Shown: positions 22,691 through 32,729 of the stretch, piece after piece
Layout of the letters: each line of letters begins with the position of its first letter
Numbering within the stretch: the first letter of the stretch is position 1
NCBI GenBank assembly: GCA_023678885.1
Contig: CM043012.1
Coordinates: 18,264,036-18,328,035 of the forward strand
DNA length: 64,000 nt
Reading direction: 5' to 3'
DNA from: Pogostemon cablin
Lineage: Eukaryota; Streptophyta; Magnoliopsida; Lamiales; Lamiaceae
Position numbers and translations under genes: made by a program
The notes under the pieces: model-generated
The model's database searches: none
The model's input: the letters and a program-made list of their open reading frames with translations, nothing else
What the model was told of the DNA's origin: nothing

Positions 22691-23465
22691 AAGCAAGACA
22701 ACAACGAGTAACCCAAAAACAAATAGATTTAAGAGTACAGTATATAACAATCAAGATCTCAAGAAACACCCATAAACAAAAAAAATATCCATAAAAAAAA
22801 AGAGAGACTAATCAGAGTAAAACAAAACAACGAGGAATATGAAATTGGCAATCCACTAAAGCAATTAAGATGTACATAATACTGTAACACAAACACAAAG
22901 AATACGAAAATAATAAGAAAATATGCACGAAAATAATTGGCGAACAATTAATAATAGCAAACCATCAAAGCAATTAAAAATGCCCAGATAACAGCAACAT
23001 AAAGAACAAAAGAGTTGAAAAGAAGCAAGGTCACAATCAGAAACAACCAATCAAAGTAAGAAACAAAGGATGCAGCAGCAAATAGCATGATAGAATCAAG
23101 TAGAGAAAGAAGCACGGATGCAATTGGTAAATAAACGAAGCACGTAAGAAGCCATAATACAGTGCGCATAAAGGACATAAGTGGGCTCGACTCGAGTCCT
23201 ACAGTCGAGTCGAGTCCGGTGGAGTTCTGGCCATTACTTCCAATTTCGGCTCCCGACTCCGTTTTGCTCTGTTTTCACCTGTTTTTCATACAATTAAGCA
23301 TATTTTCACACATTTATCAATTTATAGCACAAACCTCCGTATGAACATAAAACACCACCAAAAGTTACACAAATCGGATAAAATCATACGAAAATACACA
23401 TAAAAAATATTAAAATCTAGGTGAAAATAACAACGATCAACCCCCCACCAAATTTAAAGTGTTGC
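22690..23465 (-). mobile_element. retroelement-derived segment with polypurine tract
   Basis: Read on the minus strand, aacactttaaatttggtggg (about 23440-23460) resembles the polypurine tract that precedes a gypsy 3' LTR. Below it come a CTCGAG-rich stretch (23190-23225) and a block (22690-23170) related to 26960-27400. The hydrophobic minus-strand frames at 22557-23178 lie in this block and have no family features. Confidence 0.45.
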
Positions 23466-23553
23466 TCGTCCCCGAGCAACGAAAATGATAAAAAAAGAGG
23501 AGAAATTTTCACCCAAGACCTAATGAACATAAGCAATAACACATCATAAGTAA
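23390..23553. repeat. direct repeat, left copy (flanks PIE1-like exons)
   Basis: Shares aacaacgatcaaccccccac, gttgctcgtccccgagcaac and aagcaataacacatcataag with 24987-25137, in the same orientation and order. Confidence 0.85.
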
Positions 23554-24746
23554 TCTAGGTCATCTCCTACATCTCCACTGTCACAACCCTGATTGATAGA
23601 ATAAGGGTCAATATCCAATCTGCACTACTTAGAAAAGAAAAGGCCAGTCTTGGACATACCTCTCTATACCTTGCAAGCAGCTCTTCCAAGGGAACTTCAT
23701 TGTCCTCCCGTAGAAGTGCAATCTGGAAAGACATATTAAATAGTTTCCAAAAGTCAGGAGAAGATTACTAAGTAACGAACTCACCTCATCAACAGCATTA
23801 TTTGACTCAGCATTTGCTAATTCTTCCTCCTCCAAAAGTGTTGTTTCATCATCCTGTCAAGTGTAAACAGCCTCAGGTGTCAGATGTAGGACATAAAGAC
23901 TTACCCTTATATTTAGAAATAGTATCAACACGTTAGTTAATGATTCAACAGATGCACAATGCTCTATTAAATAGTCGGGCCAAATATTACATATTGACTC
24001 TTGCACCTATAGAAAACCTAACTACTAGTATTCTATTTTACAAATTTTCTAATGCCTGGATTTGATTCTCCTAGAAGTCTTTGCATTACGGATTGGCTGA
24101 AGGTAAAAGAATGATATGATTCGAATCCAGACAAAGTTCACTGGAATTCAATGTAAAATAATAGTACCGCAGACGACATTACATAAGAAATGCTAGGCAA
24201 CAATTAAGCAAATGTTCAGCAATCAATGAAATATAATGCTTACCATGCCATACTCATTTTCCTCTCGGACTGAAAGAACAAAATCATCATCTTCCTACAA
24301 CAAGTTTACAGAAAATTGGTAATCATTATCATAAATTTCGTAATGCACATTATAGAGAGACCAGGCAATAGCTAGAAAAGGTTGAAAAACTTTAATCCAA
24401 GACTACCAAAAGGAATTATCTGAAACTGTAAAAGTTTACAGGAAAGCTATCTAAAAATAGAAAAAGAAAATTGGTATCATTAGAGCATGACGAGAAGGCT
24501 TCCAGAATCTTAAAAAAAGGTCAAGGCCCCATTTCTGCTATAAACCTGATCAATAGGTTGAAGCATACAGAGTATTTATAAACCTGATCAATAGGTTGAA
24601 GCATACAGAGTATTTATTAAGCTGCTATTCATGTTGATATCTTGATTACATGCTCTTACTTGTTCATCATTGAACTCATGTACCACTTGCTTCATCTCTG
24701 ATTCAATTAATTTCTTCAAAGAATTTCTACTTGTGTATTTCTCAAC
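23554..24746 (-). pseudogene. PIE1/SWR1-type chromatin-remodelling ATPase fragment, four to five exons
   Basis: Four minus-strand exons are in phase 0 with clean AG/GT borders. They are 24660-24746 (VEKYTSRNSLKKLIESEMKQ...), 24244-24294 (EDDDFVLSVREENEYGM), 23785-23853 (DDETTLLEEEELANAESNNA...) and 23660-23722 (IALLREDNEVPLEELLARYR). A fifth acceptor at about 23594 opens a fragment that is cut at 23554. The acidic E-rich block followed by a VPLEELLARY motif is characteristic of the region before the SNF2 domain in SWR1/PIE1/SRCAP ATPases, which exchange H2A.Z into nucleosomes. The helicase domains and the gene start are absent. Both flanks are copies of one retroelement segment, so the fragment looks captured. 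The family call is from memory of the motif. Confidence 0.6.
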
Positions 24747-24986
24747 CTGAGGACAATGAAGTCTGGCACAGGCAAGACACCATTACTCTCAACCTGCATA
24801 AATCAAACAAGACATATTAAGTTGAGTATTATATATTCTCTACAACTGGTGCAGTATACACAAACACATACAACTTACACAACGACAACCAGGTTTCACA
24901 GGTAAGCTATCATTTTCTTTTTCAGTGGGGCTATCATGAGCAAGTAAAACTAAAGCATAAGAGTAATATAGTCACTTTATAAAGAA

Positions 24987-25137
24987 AATACACATAAAAA
25001 GACACTAAAAACTAGGTGAAATTAACTACGATCAGCCCCCCACCAAACTTAAAAGTGTTGCTCGTCCCCGAGCAACGAAAATGATAAACAAAGAAAAGAC
25101 CTAATGAACATAAGCAATAACACATCATAAGTAATAA
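24987..25137. repeat. direct repeat, right copy (flanks PIE1-like exons)
   Basis: Same-orientation copy of 23390-23553, including a second polypurine-like tract (ccccccaccaaacttaaaag on the plus strand). Confidence 0.85.
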
Positions 25138-26960
25138 GGACTACAAACTATGTCAAGTTACCCTACAACATTAAACTCATAACATGAAAAATTAACAAGT
25201 TCAATTCAAAGAGAATAAAGAGTAATATAGTCCCTTCCGGTCCAAGCCTCACATCGGATAGCAAATTTCACTCAACACTCTATAAAGTGAGGTAAATAAA
25301 CACTCATCAACCGATTGGCCTGATGCACCATAAGCTTGCTCGCGGACTACATTCACAAGCCACCATAGCTTCAATTAATGATCAAAAAGGTCTTTATTTT
25401 TGGATGTAATGATAGGCTTTTTGGTAAGGGTAGGAAGAATATGGATAAACGTGACTTATTGAGTGTAAGTAATCGAAGAGATGATCAACTTCTTCCATTC
25501 CTTCACTTCTCTTTCTTCCTTTCTTTTCTTCTATAATCACTAGCACTTGATCATTATCATTCCTTGGATTTTTTTAGCTTCTTTTGATTGCATGCTTCCT
25601 TTCTTTGAAATTTAATTCGCTTGAGCATATTTTTGTTGATTCTTCTCCTTTTTCTAGTTTCAAAGGTTGCATGTGCATTTTGCTTGAGCTCTTTTCATCC
25701 TTTTCTTAGCTTGTTTGCCATTTTCTTTCTTCTTTTGCACAATTCTCACATCAAACATTGCAAACCACCATCTCCTCAATCGCCCACACAAAGGGTATAT
25801 GTATAAGGTTTAAGTGGGTAATCATGGTTTGAAATGTGCTTCAATCACAAGAAATAGGCTTAAAGGCTCAAAGTGGCTAACTAGGGATGATGTATAAGGG
25901 TAAGAAAATATATGGCAATGACTTAAAATAACAAGGATGGCCTAAAATCATTTCACAAACCTCCACTAATTGGGCTCATTCCCGTAGTCCTTGAGCAAGT
26001 TCTAGCTTACCAAAGTTCAATCGATTCACTCATGAAGAAATAACCATGAATGTACGGTTAAGGCTCAAATGCTCACAAGCTTTTTCTCGGACCTTAAAGA
26101 ACCTATTACACCTTCATTTATCTCGAAATTGAACAACTTAAGTAAACCATGTCACAATTTTAAATAGTAGAGATTCTTAACATAACTCGTCATCACTTAT
26201 CACAAATAACACATCATCACTCATATTCAAAAACGACTTACAACATCCCCAAAAAAAAACCACTAAACAACCCTATACAACTATAAAAATACAAACAACA
26301 CACACAAACAAGGACTCACCAAACAAGAAACAATACAAAAATATATAACATGCAAAAACGAAATCCATCCATAAAAAAATTAAAGCATATCTTCAACATC
26401 CATAATCATGTAAGCTCAAGAATATCCCCATCACACTCAAATAGAAAAGTAAACTAAAATTCCAAAATAAAGCAAGTAAACCTCCCAAATACATAACAAA
26501 TGAAGTAGCATACCAATCCAAACAAATCCAAATCAAAGTAAAGTCTATGCTAAGCAAATGGAAATGATGAATAATAAAGTGAACTCCCTTGGGTATCCAG
26601 AGGTGGAAATGGCTGGCGGGCTAATTGTTGAAATTTTCTAAACCTTCACGAACTCAGCTCGAGTACTCTACTCGACGCGTGCTCTCGGCTTTAGCTCGAC
26701 TCAACTCTAGAGTGGTCGAGTTGATGTTTCAGGTGTCAGCACACGATCTCTGTAAGGGTCCAAGCTCCGTGCACGCTCGAGTCCCAGCATCGACTCAAGC
26801 ATGGTCGAGCAGACGTCTCTAGTGTTGGCGCTCGACTTCTGTACAGGGCCGAGCTCCGGGGTCGGCTCGAGTTCCAACAGCTATTTTTGAAAAAATTTTA
26901 ACTTCAAGCCCTATTTTGCCCTGCTCGATTGCTTCTGATACACCTCATATATGCTAAAAA
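25138..26960. mobile_element. retroelement-derived non-coding DNA
   Basis: No lasting open frame. 26600-26880 is rich in gctcgag/tcgactc words, like the LTR segment at 23190. The order of related blocks differs from 22.7-23.5 kb, so the region is rearranged or nested. Confidence 0.4.
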
Positions 26961-27400
26961 AACTCATCAAAAAAGATGAAGAAGCACGAAAACAATCAGT
27001 AAACCAGCAAAGCAAGAAATAAACCAGAGTGTAGTGTACACAAAGGACAAAAGAAAACAAGAAAAAGAAAATATTTAAAACATTCAAACACTAAAACAAG
27101 TAAAAGATTCATAACAAATCTAACCAAAGCAACACAACAATTAAAAAGAACAATGAGCAATATAAAAGTTACAGTCCACTAGAGCAAGCAAGAAGTACAT
27201 AATACGAAAGTAAGATAAAAGAAAGATCTGACTAAATATGGACAGCCATTTCCAAGTAGAGTAAGTAAGAAAACATCTTGCAAACCATTAAAGCTAATAG
27301 AACGCACAGATAAAAGAAGCATAAAGAACAAAATAGTCATCAAAGCAAGTAGAATGCACAGTTAACAACAACAGAACAAGAGGTTAAAATTGCAAACTCG
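26960..27400. repeat. diverged direct copy of 22690-23170
   Basis: Shared words in the same order include gtacataatac, gcaaaccat, cagataa and agcaacataaagaac or a close variant of it. Confidence 0.55.
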
Positions 27401-28380
27401 TACTATACTGTTGTGATAGTATTTAAATTGGGCCTCCACAAAATTTTATGGGCAAAGCAAATTACGATGTACTTGTAAAAGCCCAACAATAGACCTAAAT
27501 AAACTCATTTTAATTTATCCATGCATCACGTAATAAGCTTTTCTGTTTAAATGAATCTTAAGTTATGTAAACAATGTTTTTTATGGGTGTGGTCTTTGTA
27601 ACAAATTGAGACTATGCAGTATTAATATTTTACATGTTGTGAATTGTCGTATTATTAAAAAGTGGAGGGTTATAAATGATTTTTTTTAATAAATACCTTT
27701 AAATAAAATGCCCAAAATTATAAAAAAAAATGTTACTCTGGGGACAGGCACATCGAGTAATTTTTTTCATTGTTGGCATATAAAATACTTGTGTGAATTA
27801 TTGTGAGAGTAATAAATAAAGAAAAGGGATTCTTTAATTATAACCTCAAATGATATTGACCCTTTATATTACACACTCTACTGTTGTTTAAACTCGAGCT
27901 TCTTTTATTTAATATTTTTTAAAAAAAAATATACCACCAATTAGCCACTATAGGTATACTATGAATTTCTTTTCTTTCATTATATTACTATGATGTAGTA
28001 TTAAATGAAGAAGAATGAAGAAGAAAAAAACTGAAGCCTTAGTATTATATTACTAGTGTTTAAAGGTCTTTTACTTGAATTCCTTTTGGGGGCTATGCAA
28101 TTAATCTCTCCCCGTTTCAAATAAATGCATTTTGGGTTTGAAATTTAAGCATGTTTCTTTATTAATCCCACCTGTTAAAGGCTTTTACTTTTCCAAACCA
28201 ACACCTTTGTTCTCCGCATTTAGTATCAGATACTTCATAAGTCTTCCAAATAAGGTTACTGCTGAGTACTCAAATGAAAGAATGAAAGAAAGAAAGAAAA
28301 TAAAATAAAACAAACACCAAATCACACTATGATTAAGAGTCCTAACAGAAGTAAAATAAGTAATCGTTGGGGGAAACATA
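27401..28380. other. no gene recognised
   Basis: AT-rich DNA with short low-complexity stretches, such as the aaagaaagaaag run near 28280. No coding evidence. Confidence 0.4.
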
Positions 28381-29030
28381 CCCGAAGTCTCCTAATTGCT
28401 TCAGTCTTCTGAGCCACCACCAAGCAGCACCGCAACCCAGAGATCATCGAGAGAAGGGAGGAGAGTCTTCGTGAAGAATTCCTCCACTTGGGGAAAACAG
28501 AACGAGTGGTTCAACTTGTGCAGAAACGAAAATGGCCATCATCAGTGCAATCAACAGTCTCTCCACAACCTTCCAAGCCCCTGAAATTCTCAGTCGGATT
28601 ATCTGATTTATTAGAATCTTCCGAAACCTCGATTTCAGACACATTTTCCTTCTCCAACTACTGTACCAAAAACCCAAAACCCATGAGTACTTGTTATTCT
28701 CCCCCAATCCACTGCTTCCTCAAGTAAGGGACGAGAGGATTGCTACTGATCTGAACCACATTCACCTTTTGAAATCCACTCATCAATCATTTGGTCTCAC
28801 ATTTCCTTCTCCCGTCAACTCCTTCCCCATTGTCAATTTTCTAATTGATGATCTGCAGCATCTGTTGAAGGGGCTACGGCTGGTGCAATCTTTGACAAAT
28901 GACATTAAATCGTCACATAAATCAGCATTGGTGTTGTGATTTTTGAAACCCCTAAATTATTTACACAAAAACGGTCAAAAGGCAGCCAAAGATTAATCTT
29001 ACCTATGTCGTCGGTTGGTCCCCATAATTC

Positions 29031-29131
29031 GTCGCTTACTTCAATACGAACCCGATTCACGGTCGCTTACTTCACTACGAACCCGATTCACGGTCGCTTA
29101 CTTCGCTACGAACCCGATTCACGGTCGCTTA
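29031..29131. repeat. 31-bp tandem repeat, about 3.2 copies
   Basis: The unit cgaacccgattcacggtcgc plus ttacttcacta recurs with starts at 29047, 29078 and 29109. Only one or two bases vary between copies. Confidence 0.93.
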
Positions 29132-29347
29132 GAGATGGCCATTTTTCGCTTCTGCACAAGTTGAACCCACGTCGGTTGCGAGCGTTGTTCGGGCGACACC
29201 TGGTTCGATCGGAAGTGAGGGAACACACAGTGCCGAGGCCATGGAATTAGGAGCTAGGGCACCATCTTCTTCCCGTTGCCAAAATTTTTGAATTTGGGGC
29301 TGTTTCAGAGAGCCTTCCATTTTGCCCGTTGGGGGAGCGTCCATCAT
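29129..29347 (-). CDS. small unassigned ORF, 72 aa
   Basis: An ATG-to-stop minus-strand frame whose family I do not recognise. It begins MMDAPPTGKMEGSLKQPQIQ and ends GSTCAEAKNGHL. It is listed because two 38-bp promoter-like repeats with TGGGCC sites lie 60-100 bp upstream, and a 110-bp segment further upstream is a copy of DNA in front of the CRR4-like gene. Its last 35 bases are repeated, inverted, at 28508-28542. It could be the start of a broken gene or non-coding; composition alone does not decide. Confidence 0.25.
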   Translation of the reverse strand: MMDAPPTGKMEGSLKQPQIQKFWQREEDGALAPNSMASALCVPSLPIEPGVARTTLATDVGSTCAEAKNGHL

Positions 29348-29376
29348 TAAGGCTCCCTTTGGGACACACTAATTCA

Positions 29377-29451
29377 ATTATATTAAGTGTATTACACTTC
29401 ACTTTTGGGCCTTTATTATATTAAGTGTTCTACACTTCACTTTTGGGCCTT
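29377..29451. repeat. 38-bp tandem repeat, 2 copies, carrying TGGGCC
   Basis: attatattaagtgt..tacacttcacttttgggcctt occurs twice in tandem. Each copy carries one TGGGCC (29406 and 29444), the core of plant site II elements bound by TCP factors. Confidence 0.85.
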
Positions 29452-29504
29452 GCGATTATGAGTTTTGTCGTTTGGATTTAAACGTTTTAGAACATTATTT
29501 TCTT

Positions 29505-29620
29505 TTTAAAATATCTTGTCACAGTAATTCTAATCCAGTAATTGTTTAATGGGCCGTGTTAAAGGTGTATTGGGCCCATTTAAGTCTGTTGCAATATATG
29601 CATATAAAATTTTAGGGTTG
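29505..29620. promoter_or_regulatory. duplicate of the CRR4-like gene's upstream region
   Basis: It aligns by eye with 34658-34765 over about 110 bp: tttaaaatatcttg, taattctaatccagtaatt, then two TGGGCC sites 21 bp apart (29550, 29571), then gcatata. No gene in the right position is certain on its minus-strand side apart from the 72-codon ORF. Confidence 0.7.
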
Positions 29621-31605
29621 ATTGTCTTAAAAACCATTAACGTAATTAATCCCGACTTTTATGAAATTGCAAAAAAAAAAAAACTTTCAAGTTTGTGCAA
29701 TTCGCACTTATCGGGCAGCTGAAGCTTGCAGACCGCTGACGTGGCGTTGACCTTTATCTCGTCTGCTTTTAGTTTATTGTAAGAAAAATCCCCACCTTTA
29801 CTTAAATTTCAATTTAATCCATACCTTTAAGATTTTAACAAAAAAGACTATTAAATTTTTATTTTTATTTTTAAATTTCACCATCTAATAAAAATTTTAT
29901 ATTTTTTTTAAATTTAAATTCTCAAAAATTATTAAATATAATAATAAAATTATTATATGAATAAAATATTTATTACTAAAATTATTTGAATAAAATTAAT
30001 TATATCTATTAAGTATTAAAAAAATTATACAACCTCTGAATATTTAAATGATTGATAGTTAATACTAGAATTAAATTTATAATTATTATTTAAATATGTA
30101 ATATGGATAGAGAAGTAAATAGATAAATAGTGAAAGGACAAAATGAAAAGAAAATATTTCTCAAGACCTTTGTACTTTTAATATACTATACTAGATTTTT
30201 TAGATGTGTACGTCGCATGCACACATTACTTTATTATGTTAACTGTAATTTTTTTTCCTCTATATATATAGCTTGAAAATTTATTCACTTGATTATGATT
30301 AACCTCAAATTAGAGAATATTAAATGCATATGTAAGTTATGACGTTAGAGAAGATACAGTAGTCTGATGTGTATCACTTATATAATGGGGTGATATATTA
30401 ATAGGGAAAGAAACATAATTATTCCAGTTCCTTGAGCAAACAGAATCTAGAGTGTGGGACTGAGCGGTGAAAGGGAGATGGAAAATTCAGCATGAAAATT
30501 TGACAATAATTCAAAAGTTCTTAGAATTATCTAGTTAATATAATTTATAAAAGCAAATTGGCCAGAAATTAAGAGTCGAAAGTGAATAAAGCATCTCATT
30601 TAGATAAAAATGCAGCAATATGAGAAGTTAACAACTATGTTCCCTATTTTCCATAAGTTAATTTGCTTTAAAATAGTACTTTGGTGAAGTATAATCTAAG
30701 TTTATAACTTTCCGATCACCAACCAATTTTTTAGTAGTCTAAAGTTCAGATCTTTCTTGCAGCTTTTGTTCTCCTTCTTTCCTCTCAAGATAGAAACTAA
30801 CTTCACTGTATTTGGAGCTTAACTGCAGTAAATTGCAAGTGGATACATCACATTTAAAGGAAAACAATAAATACTTTGTCAAACATAATTTAGTGATAAT
30901 TAATAATATTGCTACACAAATGCATAAAAATTAACCTACCATATTCTGATTGTCATTTTTGCATTGCACCATTTGCCAAAGAAAGATTATTAGGATCACT
31001 AAATTTTTTATGGACATAAATAAAATGAGTTTGGATCTTCCAAAGTGTAATCTAAATTACCTACACAAACTTCTGATAAAACCAAACCTCCACATACTTC
31101 TAATAAAACCAAACCTAAATGACCTATGCTCTGTCAAATCATGAAGATGATACTAAAATCGTGAATGAAAATTATCAAACATCCTGTTCAACTGAGAAAA
31201 AAAATTCTTTTAGCTCCCATGTAAGTCCATTTCTAAGCATCATCAAAAAGATTTTCTTTGAAGGAACGGAATCATGCTACAAACCGCTAAAGTCTGCTAT
31301 AGTGTTGACAGTTTTTTGATATTTTAAACGAAGTAATGTTCATTGAAAATATTCAAAACATAGTATAATATACTAATACCAATCCTTTGGAAAGACGTAG
31401 TAAGATGCAAAATTTTTTAAGTATCTTGATATTTAAGCACAAAAAAAAAATTACAAGCCAAAGGGCATGAAACACAAATTGCACTGATTTGGCAGCAGTT
31501 TCTCTTCCATGTCCATCCATTCTGTATGCCAAACATTCAAACAGCAACATCGAAATTTATAAACCAAATAGCAAAGGTATGAAAATATAACAAAGATTGC
31601 ATGTA
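29621..31605. other. no gene recognised
   Basis: AT-rich DNA. The short frames at 30950-31319 and 31353-31550 have no family features. The last few hundred bases may be 3' UTR of the minus-strand HSF-like gene. Confidence 0.4.
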
Positions 31606-32125
31606 CTAAAAACCTAATCTATTACAATGACAGAAGTTCCTGATGTTGGTCAGCAAGTTCCTTTTGCCTTTTCGGAAGTACTTGTTCTTGTATTCCCATT
31701 GCTCCCAGCTGATTTTCTTGAAGGCCTTTTAGATAAGATGATGGATTGAATTAAATTCTTACAACGTTGGACTGGAGAGATACATAGGTACTTACATAAG
31801 AGTTGAGTTGGGACGTCATGAAGCTTTGGTAGTTGTTGTGTTTGAAGTACATGGGAAGAACATCTGCAGCAAAGGAGTGAGAATTCTTTATGATAAAGCT
31901 AGTTCCTATAAAACACCATGACACTACAGAGTTAAATTCATCATTGCTCAGAATGTCATAAAGTTTCTGCAGGAAGGATGGTATTGGCTTGAAAAAATGA
32001 AAAGAAGAAGTAGTAAATGAACTGATGCCGAGTTCCCCATTAATTTCCGTCACCAACTCATTTTTTGTTTTGTTATCCAACTCATTGATAGCTCTGTTCA
32101 GGATCTGCAGCCAGGTACTTCTCAT
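31606..32125 (-). CDS. heat-shock-factor-like protein, DNA-binding domain only
   Basis: Exon 1 (31796-32125) ends in FLQKLYDILSNDEFNSVVSW, then GTSFIIKNSHSFAADVLPMY, FKHNNYQSF and QLNSY. A GTAAGT donor then interrupts at exactly the place where plant HSF genes carry their conserved intron. Exon 2 (31606-31725) resumes in phase 0 as AFKKISWEQWEYKNKYFRKG, KRNLLTNIR, matching the second half of the HSF domain (GFRK-DP-WEFANE-F-RG-K-LLK-I-R), and stops shortly after. Total about 149 aa against 250-500 for true HSFs. The oligomerisation coiled coil, nuclear signal and activation motif are missing. In the recognition helix the usual FVRQLNTY reads FMTSQLNSY, so the invariant Arg that contacts the GAA repeat is gone and a residue is inserted. 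The N-terminal 45 residues are unrelated to HSFs and the true start is uncertain. It is a diverged gene or a young pseudogene. Confidence 0.75.
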
Positions 32126-32729
32126 TGTTCAGGTTTATTGAATTCGACAGACTAATGCATGCATATGCCATCATTTGTGAATTCGTTATTAATTATTCAG
32201 AAAGTTAAATATAGAATGCTCTTCTTTTTTTTTTTTCGGTGAAAAATTACACAACTGGGTATGCAAACTTTGGGATAGCACCAAGAATCACAAGCATTCA
32301 TCAGCAGTCCTAATCCTGAATGCTCAGGATTCGACACTTATATAAGAATAGAAGAGAAAATAAATAAAAAGACAACCATTTTCTAAATCAGTTCAGTTAT
32401 TAAAACAGATAGAGAAACTCATTACATAAGTTTGGGATTCTCTCACTTTTTTCTTAGTGATTCCTTAATCTTGGAGTTCAGGAATACACCCAATTGTTCC
32501 ACACCCTGTAGGTAGGATCAAAAGAAAAACAAGTAGGGGATATTATTGGAAAAAAAAAGTTTCTCAAAAGCAAGCCACTTTTAATATATTAAGATAAGAT
32601 TAAGATTAGTGCCCATTTGCTCCAATGATTCAAATCAAGAAAAGAAACTTGAAAATTTTGCAACGAACTGATATCTTCCAACTTCACATAGCTAACTTTA
32701 GTTAAATTTTACATGGAATATACGTGTTC
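32126..32729. other. intergenic, 3' UTR of the PPR gene
   Basis: Includes the probable 3' UTR of the minus-strand PPR gene. A small open stretch at about 32444-32506 (VEQLGVFLNSKIKESLRKK, after a CAG acceptor) could be an alternative last exon. The PPR stop region also contains a GTAAGA donor-like word. Confidence 0.4.

Noticed and set aside
22557..23178. Overlapping hydrophobic minus-strand ORFs
   Set aside because: They lie in a repeat with a diverged copy at 27 kb that does not keep the frames, so a membrane protein is unlikely.
28396..28939. Plus-strand Ser/Pro-rich ORFs as a gene
   Set aside because: Frames change repeatedly, no start context or splice pattern gives a consistent protein, and no family is recognised.
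32444..32506. Possible separate small exon VEQLGVFLNSKIKESLRKK
   Set aside because: It has an acceptor and a stop, but no partner exon or known family; kept only as a note in the intergenic entry.
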